In this document: one piece after another, positions 1 through 11,308 of the stretch
How positions within the stretch are numbered: the stretch's first letter is position 1
Layout of the letters: each line of letters starts with the position of its first letter
NCBI GenBank assembly: GCA_903813345.2
Contig: CAIIXF020000010.1
Location: 11,659,181 to 11,723,180, forward strand
DNA from: Owenia fusiformis
Lineage: Eukaryota; Annelida; Polychaeta; Sabellida; Oweniidae
Direction of reading: 5' to 3'
DNA length: 64,000 nucleotides
Notes under the pieces: generated by a model
The model's input: the letters and a program-made list of their open reading frames with translations, nothing else
Told to the model about the DNA's origin: nothing
Databases searched by the model: none
Made by a program: the position numbers and the translations under genes

Positions 1-109
1 GAATTTAAATAATACTAAGCACATTTCATGGTAAACTTTGGGACATTCACTTAATAGTAGTTGAATTTTCAGCATTTGAAGCATTTCAAATGTAAATCGT
101 TTTCATTAG

Positions 110-3100
110 GGACAAGGTACAAAGAAAAACAAGACAGCAGGATTGGAGAATTGGGAACAGTCTGCAAAAAAGGTAAAACGTTGGAATGTCCATTTTACTA
201 CTGAGACTGTTTAAACTGACTTATATGCTAATGAAAATTAGAACAGTACATTTCAAGATAATGCCTATATCAGTCGTATATCACCATCTAGCAATACAAC
301 AATACATTCAGAATGAATTATGTAAGCCAATTTAATAACTGTAAAAGCGTCTATCATATATGCATCAAGCAAGTTCAGTCTTGGAATCATAATTAACAAA
401 GTGTATTATTTTTCCAACTAGGGTAACATGCAGGCAATGACTGCTCTTGGATGGTATGCCCTCAACCATGAAAGGAATTACACTAAAGCTTTAGAATATT
501 TAGAGGCTGGATTTAAGCGTGGCATGCCTGACGCGGCCTACAATCTTGGCCACATGCATCATTATGGACTTGTCCCTGGTCAAGCAAGCAACAAGGTAAA
601 CAAGAATAAAATTATAAAATATTTTGAAATCATTTTTCTCATGAACTCTTAAGATGATAACCCTTTTTATTATTATCATAACACGTACTGACCACATTTA
701 TACGGTGATCTGTCTCCCCTTACTTTATACCCAATTCATAATCGTTCTCCTGAAAGCTCGTGTAGGTTAGGCGATTGTTCGGGCTTGGCTATTGGGCGCC
801 GTAACCACGAGGTTGCGAGTTCGAGACGCTTGTACTCCTTGTGTTTATTCATTTACAATAATTCCCGTGGAATCACAATTTTTGTTACACTCTAATTGTA
901 CCTTCTGATTGTTTTCTTTCTAAATATTGCAGGTGAAGGCGTTCGAGTACTACTCCTGGGCGGCGTCTAGGGGGCAGTGGGAGTCAGGCATACACGTAGC
1001 AACGTTCAATATTAGAGGTGGACCTCCTGTTAATAGATCACCTCGTGTTGCAGTTGAGTAAGTGATGTCCGCTGCACTATTGTTATTATGCATCAAGCTT
1101 TTTTCGAAGGACTTCATTAATGCTTAAATCATATAAAATACTATATACCCTTGCTACAGGGATGTTTATGGTAAATCAAAGATAGAGAGCAACTTTTTAA
1201 CACATATCTCATTTTTTCAATTTGATTTATCTTTAGAATACCCAAAACTGATATGCTGTGGGTAATGATCCCATCTTGATGTTGCAATAAATGTAAATAT
1301 ATTTTTTGAAAATTATGGAAAAACAAATCAGTGAACTTACGGCGATGAATTCATCAACTTAACTTCATCAAAACAGTAGCCAAGTTCATTATCGTATGAT
1401 GCCTTTTGTGTTTTCTCGTAACGCTAAGTGTATGCATATTCAATAAATTGTGTCTCATTCTCAGGTTACCACATTGCCAACACCCATCACGGAAATAAAT
1501 TATTCATAAAAAAGCATACTGTTAGTAATGGAGACAGTAGACTGATTTGGCAACCATGTTTTCATGAAGAACTCTATCACCATAGCATGATATAACGATT
1601 GTGTTACTATTTTTCAACAATATTTGAATATTTCTCTGTAACAGCCTTTGTTCTTTATTTAGCTGGGCAAGATATATAGCGGAATTCAACCCTGTCATTG
1701 GGAAAACATTACACAAAGCACTTAAAGCGTATAGATATCAAGATTGGTGAGTGTGGGTTTAGTTTTCTTATAAATCTTATCACATCTTGATTCGAAATGT
1801 CTCAATATTCGTGGATAATGGACATCACCTGGATGCCATTGGAATCCGTACTAGTTGTACCAGATTTTCCCTAAATGTCATATATTTATATAATTCGTCT
1901 GTTTCATAAAGAAAAGTGTGTATCATTTGAAGGTCAACAGCAATGTTGTATTACATGGTGGCAGCGGATACAGGAATAGAAGTGGGAAATTTCAACATGG
2001 CTTATCTGTGTGACGAAAACAAGGTGAGAATGACTTGAGTCATTTCGGAAACTATAGTTGATGAAGACATGATAATTTATCCTAAAGCCTTTTAATTCCA
2101 AGGTGAACTATCGGTTGCTTTGTGAAGTAGCAAAATACATACATATTACATGATCTAATTTACTATGTACAGTAGAGCCATGAAATTGACACTTTATCTT
2201 TACTTACTTTTTAAGTACTTTTACTTTGTTAATAATATTTAAGTTCATATCTAGATGAACCATATAGCATACCAAAGGATGGAGAGTTTAATGGGCTTTA
2301 ACAACTCATCTCCAGTCTTTGTAAACTCAAAACTTCTACTTGTTTCGTTTGCTTAGGTGCCATATTAGGTCAATCAATATATAGCAGACATTTTTTTAGA
2401 ACGGGCTGAACCACTACATTGAAAAGGAATGTGTGTGGAGATATTACAACTTATCCACGCTTAGAGAGCCTCAGTTTGTCAACTCATATGGTGAGTGAAT
2501 ATACCAGCTCTAAAGCCCCAGTCACATTTGCTCTACGGTGGCCGTACGGCGGCCGTAGATTTACGAAAACGTGATAGAAAATCTACAGCGCACTGCTTAT
2601 CCCTATATTTGATGCTGCATATTTCTCTCGATTTTAAGAAGCTACGACCGCCGTACGTTGCCGTAGAACAAATGTGACTGAGGCATAGTCCAATTTTTGC
2701 AAAATTTCTTGAGTTAAAGGGATAATACAGGTACCTGTAATACTCATCCTAAATAGCCATAAAGAATATTTAATTCGTGAGACCATCAGTCTGAATGAAA
2801 ATTGAGAGCATTTTGATGGTAAACCACATAGTTGTCAGTTATACTGGACTATCCTTTAAACAATAATTCCAATAACAAATATTTCTATAGATGTCCATCA
2901 CCATTATTAGTAATACCATTACCTACGTATATTGCATATATTCCTAGTTTCTCAGTTTCTTAACATGTGAACCATTTACGCCCTATAAACAACAATTTTT
3001 TCAGTTATGATACAAAAAGTTATATCACATATATCTTATTATTCTAAACACTTTGTAGCCCTGATTAAAATGGGTGATCATCATTGGTATGGGTGCAGGT

Positions 3101-6100
3101 CAAAGAGAAATGTTAGCCTGGCTGTTGATTATTATTCAAGAGCGGTTCAGAAGGGAGATCCGCAGGTAAGTCAGACAAAAGCAATAAAGATTAATTTTAA
3201 AAGTACATGCTGGAAGGTCCATTGTTGATTTTATACGCTTGAAGCTTCGAGCTTTGTTGTTTAAATAGCTCTGTGGGTTCTTCATAAAATAATATGGATT
3301 GGTCTTGTAATGTAAAAAGACAAGATTAACACAGAATTAATATACTCATAAAACTATACTTTATTCCAAGTAAAAGACTAAACATGTACAATTACACTCT
3401 TCAGTATAAAATAAAACTGTTCAAAGATAAAGAAAGAATGAAAACGAGATTAATAAGATGAAAAGAAATGATGTGTGATGTTCCCCCCGATCTAACTCTC
3501 TACTGAATGAAGCCCAAAATTTCTCTTAAATACCCCCAAGTTATAGGAAATGAAAGGCAATCCCTTACCCTACAAAACCTATAAGAAACCCATTGAAAGA
3601 TGGCAGCACAATACGGTGAATCAACATGAAAAATGCTATACAACCCCCACCCAAATAAAATGACAATTCTCCTGACATTGTACGTACTAAAAAAAACCTG
3701 AAAATACGCAAAATCTAAATAAATGTATATGATATTTTAACAATGTCCTATATGAATGTTTACTAACACAGTGCCGCATACATAGTTCGTGTATAATCCA
3801 TATCCATATCCAATATCCATATGAAATATCCACGCAGAGTTCGTGCAAATATCCTTGCTTCATAGGTAGTTCCTGTTGATAAACGTCGTTATAATAAACC
3901 ATAATAAGTTCCGATTTTATAATCCGCGTATCTAGTCCTGGATCCAATGCGATGCTGTAATACGTGCATCTAGTCCACGATGTAATGTTTTCGAATCCAA
4001 AATATGCACCGTCTTAGTAGTCGAAATAATATCCATAATCCGATATATCACATGCACGTCCGCATCGTGTCCATTATCGAATATGTCCGTATCCTCGCTG
4101 AAGAATCCATAATAAAATATCCATTTCCTTGTAGCAGTGTTCATAATAAACGTTTTCGTTGGAGAAAAGAATTGTTCATAATAACAGGAGATCGTACATC
4201 TTCAGCTCCTTCATCAGTTGTCGAAATCCTCTGTGGCTCCACTCCATCCGAAATCCGCGTCGTCTGCATCTCCATAAGACATAGGCATCGCCTTCACAGG
4301 TCATCTTCATCGCTTCTTCACGGTTAGGTAGTCGTCATCTACTTCAGGTCGTCATAGGAAATCGCTTACTGGGATCCCGGGCAATTAATTTTTTAATTCT
4401 CAAAAAGTTCTCCAAAAGTGTCTTTAAGAAACATTTTTATTAACATGTCTTTAACTTGCTTTTCTATGTGACATAAACAAGTCTTCTTCGTGTTCTAAAC
4501 TCTTCATGAATTTAATTTTCTTCAAGACATCAATTTCTCTTCATTGACAAGTAACTAGTCTTTCTATCTCTTCAACATACAAACTTTTCACTTGACTTGT
4601 CTTTCATGACTGAGCGTTTTTCAACTCTTCAACTCTTCTAGCAACTCTTCAACTTCAACTCTTCATGAAATTATTTACATTTTCTCTCTATTCTTCAAAA
4701 TAATCTCTGATTGTTACTTGTGAAACCTGTCTTTATCTTTAAAATGCACTGAGTGGTTAGTCTTTTAAAATAAAAGAAGCAAATTGCTTACGAACAGTAA
4801 GAAAGAATATAAATATGGCTTAACATGTTTTCCATAATAGGCAGGACAAATTCCAAAAAGTATTAACACAATTATACATATCTAGCGATTTAACATCAAC
4901 ATCAATAATGCAACATGGGTTTCAGACTCTGCCAAGATTACTAAAACCTTTTCATCAGGTCGCCCCCTCTTGCTAGGACTTTATTTCCGAAAGTAAATCA
5001 GTAACACCTCAGTGCACAATAGCATTTTACTTTTGATTTTCCAAAGAATTCTATATTTTCATACTTAGCGCTATGTATTGCACAAATACAAACAAATTGC
5101 TATATTCAAATATAAATGACTAATCTCTCATGTATTCATTTCACTAAACCTGATGATTGATGGCTGTCATAACAAAATCTCGTTGTAGGATCCACAGTTT
5201 GTACTTTCTTACAAAACTGAGAAAACCACTTGCCTGGGCTTCAATTCAATTCTCTATTGAACCCTAAATTTGACAATTTATGATCGTCATCATAACATTA
5301 TCCAGTTGCCGCTCGGGAAATAACCATTTATTTCGAGCATGTACATGGCAAAATCTCATATAACAATTAGTGCAGAATAAAACAATAAAAAACAAAATCA
5401 GAAACTTAAAGACAAGATATCCCAAAGATAACATTATCCCGTCCAGCAGGAATATGTTTCTTGATAGACTAAAATCATCATAATCTTATGATGCAATTTC
5501 CACAATACACAAACAGAAAAACATGCGATATACTTTTATGCTTTTCGCATCCTGAAAAGATACAACTTGCTCACTGTAAGTAATATTTAAAATTATTAGC
5601 CATTTGATTCCTCTTAAAGTCATAGCAAAATTATTCTCCAACCCTGGTTTATGAGGCCGAGTCTTAAAACAAAACTGCACTAATTCTACATAATACCGAG
5701 TAATTCCAACTAATGTTATTTTCGACAAGCACACGTTTAATTACTGTAAAACATAAATTGTCTTCAGAAATCTCATTTTAAAAGTTACTTTTTCAATCTT
5801 CTCATTATCTTAAATGCTTACTTCTTATTGTTCACTCTTAATTGTTTACTTCTAATTACTTATTTCTAATTGTTTACTTCTTATTGTTACTTCTAATTGC
5901 CCGGGCAACCACATATTACAAAAATGACAAATCTCATTCATCCATTCAGCGACACAAAACAAACATGCATTCTTGCCAAATACGGATGTTTGACTCTTTC
6001 TATGCATAATTAATAAAGAAAAATGTTTTTCAATACTACAAAATGGTCCTGTTTTCATACTTGAAAGGCTTTACCTCCCCTGAACAATTCTTTTGCAAGT

Positions 6101-9100
6101 CATGTTTTCATCCACTAGCCATTAAAATATACCTATGCAATTCCATTAAGAGTTTGAAATAAAAGATGTTTTAAGGTATGCATTGATGACTTTTACTTAA
6201 CTCTGTATTATGTACTTTTTCCCTTTTAAATAATCACGAGATAAACAATGCCCATGCAGCACACATTTAACTAACTTACTACTAACCGACTATCTACCTA
6301 ACTACCTAACTAACCAACTAGCTAACTAAATATATTCCCTTTATATTTACTTATACCAGAGACATATAAAATGTTTTATAGGTCTCTGCTTATACACACT
6401 ATATACATTCTTTGACTAAACAATCAATTAATCCCATCCATATCTTGTAGGCGCTCTTCTATTTCTTGCATTTCAATATTGAAGCAAGACTACGCCTTAA
6501 TAAACCATCCGACGATTTCTTTTCTTCATTTTGATTTTCAGGTGAAACCGTGATTTTGCCATCTGTGTCTTTCTCGTCATGGAGACTTACATTTTTATCT
6601 GACCAAATCAAATCAAAGTTTTCATTATTTTCGTCTTTTTCATCTTCATTTTCCCCAACGGCACCTAACACGACAGAACACCCATTTTCACATTGATCCT
6701 TCCCCTCCATATTCACAAGGTATCAACTTCTATTTAATGAATGAGCTATAATCTATACGTAATATCAAAACACAAACAGAATCAAGTACGCTTTTATCAT
6801 CAATACAGGGATTTTTACAAAATACAAAAACCAAAAACTAGATCTCGAACATTCAAATCAAATATTCTCAATTCATAATTTCGTCTAACACCAATTCGGG
6901 ACAATCCTAACACTATAGCCACAGCCAAACAAATAGATACGCGCTCGATTTTGCCAATTTTAAAGCAATGCGTCTTAGCATGCACAATTGTAGAAATAAA
7001 GGATAGAAAGAAAGTAAAAGAAAGTGTTTTTGAAGTAACTAAAACAGGAGCCTGTTACATGAGCTTCTTGTTGATAGCAAATACAGAAATTAGTACAACG
7101 CTGAAATGCAAGCGTTTTCGTATTTCAATTTTAAAAGTAACTACAACGGGAGCCCGTCTTCATTACTAAATGATGATTCCCTTAACAATAGCACGTGTAA
7201 ACATAAAATATTCTCGACTCTTTGTCTTCTCTTTGTTCACAAGATCAAGGTAAAGTTACGCATAAATTAACTGAGCGTACACAAACGCAAGATCATTATC
7301 AGTCTTTTTAAGTGAAGATCGTCAACTTAAATGCATGCATAAACAAACATTGTGCATAAAGACAAAGTTAATATCTAATAGTACAGTGAACACAAATACT
7401 CTTCATTCAAAGTAAACTGATATGAAGACAAAATCCTAAAGAAAGAGTTGAAGAGAACTAATATTCACTCTTCAGTATAGAATGAACCTAACTTAAAAGA
7501 AAGAAACGAAGAGAACTAATCTCCGCTCTTTTGTAAGAGTAAAGCTAAATTGAAGATGCGAAGAGAACTAATCTCCACTCTTCAGTAAAAGTTAATCAAA
7601 TTTAAAGATGTGAAGAGAACTAATCTCCACTCTTTAATGAAAATAAAGACACCTTAACTGCGAAAAGAATCTCTTTACAAGACAAAGACCAATCCCACCG
7701 CTGCCACCAATGAAGCTTCGAGCTTTGTTGTTTAAATAGCTCTGTGGGTTCTTCATAAAATAATATGGATTGGTCTTGTAATGTAAAAAGACAAGATTAA
7801 CACAGAATTAATATACTCATAAAACTATACTTTATTCCAAGTAAAAGACTAAACATGTACAATTACACTCTTCAGTATAAAATAAAACTGTTCAAAGATA
7901 AAGAAAGAATGAAAACGAGATTAATAAGATGAAAAGAAATGATGTGTGATGTTCCCCCCGATCTAACTCTCTACTGAATGAAGCCCAAAATTTCTCTTAA
8001 ATACCCCCAAGTTATAGGAAATGAAAGGCAATCCCTTACCCTACAAAACCTATAAGAAACCCATTGAAAGATGGCAGCACAATACGGTGAATCAACATGA
8101 AAAATGCTATACGCTTAATGGATGCAATTAATGTGGTCGCGGTTATTTTGTGTGGAATCTGACGCTCACGTTGGAAAGGACGAGAACAATGACAATGATG
8201 ATTAAGCTACTACAGTCATAAAGTGACAGTAAACCAAGTTTGAATAGTCCATATATAAACATATCTGATACTTAATATATATTTATAATGAAGTTGGTGT
8301 TTTGCCAACAAGAAAACAACGAGATCCGGTCACAAAAAGACGTCATGGAAAGCGTCATACGCGCATAGTTACCAGTATAACATCGGTATAACAATTATTA
8401 TCTCGATAAAATTTACTACTAATTAACATAAATGTGCTAAGTGATGTTTCCTCGATACATCAATTATTTCATTGCTTTTTGCTAATTGAAAGTAACTTAT
8501 GTCGATGCTTCTTGTCACTGACGGCTGAGTGTCTGGCAACGTAGTACATTGTTCAAAGTGAAAAAAAATAAGGTTGGGTTTATTGGCCGTCTCCCGGGCT
8601 GTCTCGCTAAACCCTATCAATTAACAATGTTTCAAATTAATTAATATGTTGTTACAGCTAGTCTAGTACTAGTCTTGTTCTGGATGAACTATTTGATTCT
8701 TATATTGATCTAGAATAGTGTATTTCTTTTCTGCTCAATTTTGATTAAATTCCTCATGCTCAGGAAAATGAAATACCGCAAAGTATAGAATAATCGACAA
8801 ACGATCAAGAAACGATCTAATGCGGGGACAATATTATTCTAGATTCCACAATGTCTGTATTCTGCATTCTGATACTCATCACATCTTTCTGCCTTCAACT
8901 AGAAATATGCTTCTAGAGAAAAGCGAATAGAATGCCATGATTTCTCATGATGGTATTCTGATACTCAGACCATCTATCTCTCTTCCTTGCAAAGAAAGGA
9001 ACTGATAGGAGACTGTTATATCTCAAGATGCTATGCCTGAATTCTTGAACAGTCGCTGCTTAGTGCTTACATCTCTATACTAATTGTCAAAACGTAAAAA

Positions 9101-9988
9101 AGCTGTTATTCTAGTCGTCATTAAACGAGTGGTTTGTTGTTTAATCCTAGGCTATCTTCAATCTTGCCTTTCTTGTCGAACAAGATGTCACCCTTCCAGC
9201 GTCCATTCTAGACCGTCTGCATGTTCCCAAAGAGCGTCAATCTAATAATGTTACTATATTACTGGACCTTTATTCGAGGTGAGTTGCTCTTCTATGTTTT
9301 TGCTTGCTTTTTGTTTAATGCATTTGTGTAAACTTTATATTGAGGTGACTATCATTTTTTTTGTTCAAAATAAACCTTATTTTTGGGCTTGTTTATGCCA
9401 CAATCGCACCCCCTGACTGAAAACCGAATATTTTCTGGCGCTCGCACCACCCTGACTAAAAGCTGGCTACGCCCCTGCAGTACCTTCTATGTATTTAATC
9501 AAAGTATTATATTGTTTTGTAGATGCGCCGAATCTCGACAAACCGAGGCGTATTTGCCTTGTAAACTAGCCTTCTTCAGAGTTCAATTCATGGATATGTG
9601 GGTCAGATACCAATTTATGATGAAGGTATGCAAACTAAGTAACACACGTATTAACTGTATAACGTAACAGTTTAAATAAGACATTTAATTAGTCAAAGAC
9701 ATCTTCTTATTAAAGGAGCACTTCTGAACATCCAAGTAACAATAATTGAAAACAATAATTATGCCTCCTCAATCGAAATTTCTGCCTGACTTATTCACTT
9801 TCTACAAGCATGTAGCTCTGTCGTTGCATTGGTGAATCGCAAACTTTCTTGACATGTTAGACAATTAAATTAACTTGATTTGATTTCAGCTTTCTAGCAT
9901 CTTTGGAGCAGTTGTCGTCACTTCCTTAACGTTAACGTGGATATTTGCGTACATTAGACGCATTCGCTTAGATGTGACAACAGTTTAA
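110..9988 (+). CDS. SEL1L3: SEL1L3-like Sel1-repeat membrane protein, C-terminal part (10 exons)
   Basis: The 5' end lies outside the window. Exons I assembled: 110-172, 422-595, 933-1057, 1663-1746, 1933-2023, 2400-2490, 3059-3165, 9151-9278, 9523-9625 and 9890-9988 (TAA at 9986). All have AG/GT borders and matching phases, giving 354 residues. The protein has successive Sel1-type helical repeats (ALGWYALN, AAYNLGHMHHYG, AMLYYMVAADTG, ALIKMGDHHWYG, AIFNLAFLVE) and the CVWRYYNLSTLREP stretch that I recognise from SEL1L3. The last exon encodes one hydrophobic segment (SSIFGAVVVTSLTLTWIFAY) and a short basic tail, so the product is probably membrane-anchored at its C-terminus. Sel1 repeats are protein-interaction modules; SEL1L family members are secretory-pathway proteins. 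Exon 9151 continues the reading frame of exon 3165 directly (GDPQ then AIFNLAF), so the LTR element between them did not remove coding sequence. The SEL1L3 name is moderately to highly sure; no function is proven. Confidence 0.85.
765..840 (+). repeat. tRNA-like SINE fragment in SEL1L3 intron
   Basis: This intronic stretch carries a sequence resembling an RNA polymerase III B box (GGTTGCGAGTTCGAGAC at 811-827), preceded by a GGCTTGGCTATTGGGCG stretch that could be a degenerate A-box region. No complete cloverleaf folds, and there is no clear poly-A or tail repeat. I read it as a relic of a tRNA-derived SINE. A chance match cannot be excluded. Confidence 0.3.
2515..2684. mobile_element. Palindromic MITE with GTCACATTTG ends
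   Basis: About 170 bp, beginning just downstream of the exon that ends at 2490. The left end GCCCCAGTCACATTTGCTCT is mirrored by AACAAATGTGACTGAGGC on the right, with a second inner inverted block around CTACGG...CCGTAG. The outer GTCACATTTGCTC resembles the ends of the MITEs at 19300, 40885 and 41011, so it may belong to a related family. It has no coding capacity. Confidence 0.6.
3240..3640 (-). repeat. LTR (3' LTR of the antisense element)
   Basis: Begins TGAAGCTTCGAGC on the plus strand and ends at AAAAATGCTATA. I see no mismatch with the copy at 7711-8111. It lies 75 bp downstream of the SEL1L3 splice donor at 3165/3166. Confidence 0.85.
3790..4330. repeat. Degenerate ATCCATATCC / TCCGCGTCGTC-type low-complexity tract
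   Basis: Part of the LTR-element interior. Short CCATATCC and ATCCGCGT-like words recur in an irregular array. The open frames here in both directions are products of this composition and do not resemble a known protein. Confidence 0.4.
7440..7645. repeat. Four ~57-bp tandem repeats inside the LTR element
   Basis: The motif GAAGAGAACTAAT followed by CTCCACTCTT recurs four times with spacing of about 55-60 bp and increasing divergence toward the left. It lies just inside the primer-binding site, in the leader of the element. Function unknown. Confidence 0.7.
7691..7709 (-). other. tRNA-Leu-type primer-binding site
   Basis: The plus strand reads AATCCCACCGCTGCCACCA, which matches the 3' end of an animal tRNA-Leu acceptor/T arm plus CCA as I remember it. 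Its complement on the minus strand is therefore an 18-19 nt primer-binding site. A single base separates it from the LTR. Many metazoan Ty3-type elements use tRNA-Leu, but class cannot be fixed without a polymerase. Confidence 0.75.
7711..8111 (-). repeat. LTR (5' LTR of the antisense element)
   Basis: Second LTR copy, sequence-identical to 3240-3640 as read by eye. In element orientation it is upstream, ending GCTTCA, one base before the primer-binding site. It should contain the element's promoter on the minus strand, but I could not pick a TATA box with confidence. Confidence 0.85.
9390..9480. repeat. Dispersed repeat with ATCGCACCCCC and GGCTACGCCCCTGC blocks
   Basis: Contains CACAATCGCACCCCCTGACTG and AGCTGGCTACGCCCCTGCA. 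The same words recur, in one orientation or the other, near 13395-13436, 15045-15090, 32885-32920 and 50690-50770, so this is a small dispersed repeat family. It lies in the intron between SEL1L3 exons 9278 and 9523. Confidence 0.6.
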
Positions 9989-10726
9989 ACAACGGACTAG
10001 ATCATTCACACGATGAATTTCTTCATTGACAATGTATGGTCGTCAAAACATCTTCGAACAACCCGTTTTCAATTACAGGCCCTGGTAGAATGGATCTTAT
10101 AAACGCTCCCATGTCGATATCTGATATTGTTCAACGGTATTTGCACGTATTTTGAAAGAATGTTTAAAGTCATGTTTTAAATAATCCCATTTGATAAGTA
10201 ACAACTTCAATGAAGTCAGATCTGTATCGCAATTGAAAGGACATTTATTACATTGAACTGCTTTTATGTAAAAAATATACGTATTTATAATGTCGTATTA
10301 CAACGAATGAAATACAATTAATATTTGAAAGAATAAAGAGAATCGTTCCTATTTATAAATAAATATGTTTTTGTAAAAACATTACACACAACGTAGGTTC
10401 GTGGATATTATGAGTGATGTTGAGTATTAACCAAATCGACAGTCAACAAAGACCAGACACAAAACACACAACTATTAATGTGTAATGGTATTGGCAATCA
10501 CGAGTTATATATTTCGGATATTTTGAGAAGTATCACTTGGCAATTTACTTGATCACTCCAAGATTCATATTCTAGTCCTCGAAGCGCAGCCACTAATTGG
10601 TATAGTTAATTAGTTTTAGCATAGTTTTACATAGTCTCCACAATTTAACTTCAGCGGAATATGTTTTTCTCACCTGCAGAATATGCCTTATACCGTAGGT
10701 GAGTATCGCATATTTTTGAACAGTGA

Positions 10727-11116
10727 ATGTTGAAGTTGTTTACAACTAAAAAAAACGCGAATGTTGATCACTGCTCAAAAAACTTTAGAAACAACCTTTT
10801 CTTGACAACAGAGAACATGCCTAAGAAATACAAAATACCCCCAGATATGCTGGATAGAGCAGTGAACAACTTCAGATTTTGCGTTGGAGCAGTCATCCAG
10901 AACCGTGGAGTATGAATTGAGGGCACCATCCAGAAATCAGGCATGTCTGTTGATACCATGTATCTTCTGCTAGATTTAAGACTGATCGGTGACCTTTATG
11001 GTACATACGAAAACGTTAGACCTTCCTCTGAAATATGTAAGAAAATTAGCCCATTTGTGTGGATAGTAACTGAGATATAGGTTGTTGCAACGGTTCGCTT
11101 TTTGGACCACCCTGTA
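10727..11116 (+). pseudogene. Decayed IS630/mariner-type transposase C-terminus
   Basis: The frame from 10727 contains MPKKYKIPPDMLDRAV then NNFRFCVGAVIQNRG, a stop, and IEGTIQKSGMSVDTM in the same frame. The order (RAVNNFxxRVxAVIxNxG-hIEG) resembles the C-terminal end of IS630/mariner-family transposases, which typically finish with a CIxxxGxHxExL motif. A sequence of transposon-end type (TTTTTGGACCACCCTGTA) follows at 11099-11116. No catalytic aspartates are visible. I treat it as a truncated relic with an internal stop. Confidence 0.4.
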
Positions 11117-11308
11117 TTTAAAAAGAACACTTGATATTAAGAGTATTAACAATAGAAAACCTGAATTATCAAGATTCACATTACGAGGTCACCTAGGATT
11201 CAATATTCAACAAATAATTTATCGATGCTATTTTAATGGATTATATTTAGTATCATAGGATAGTATAATGTATGAGACAAGTCATCATTTTGTTGGATAG
11301 CAAGCTCA

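Larger units (their letters stand above)
3240..8111 (-). mobile_element. Non-autonomous LTR retrotransposon (LARD-like), antisense in SEL1L3 intron
   Basis: Two ~401-bp direct repeats (3240-3640 and 7711-8111) that I read as identical base for base bound a ~4.07-kb interior. At the right LTR's inner edge, minus strand, lies a 19-nt primer-binding site, so the element runs 8111 to 3240. On that strand a short G-rich stretch (plus-strand 3642-3653) precedes the downstream LTR and may be the polypurine tract. The nonamer tatacgctt occurs at both outer edges, consistent with a 4-5 bp target duplication next to similar LTR bases; exact termini are ambiguous by a few bases. Minus-strand reading frames in the interior stay below 90 codons and none looks like Gag, protease, RT or integrase. 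Identical LTRs imply very recent insertion, so it was probably mobilised in trans. Confidence 0.85.

Noticed and set aside
4004-4327. 107-codon plus-strand frame
   Set aside because: Lies in low-complexity DNA of the LTR element and on the wrong strand for it; no domain seen.
6459-6716. Acidic 85-codon minus-strand frame in the LTR element
   Set aside because: Sense strand of the element, but no Gag zinc knuckle or other known feature; not enough to call a gene.
9383-9522. Upstream part of the open frame that reaches the SEL1L3 exon at 9523
   Set aside because: This part is dispersed-repeat DNA; the exon starts after the AG at 9522, where phase fits the exon ending at 9278.
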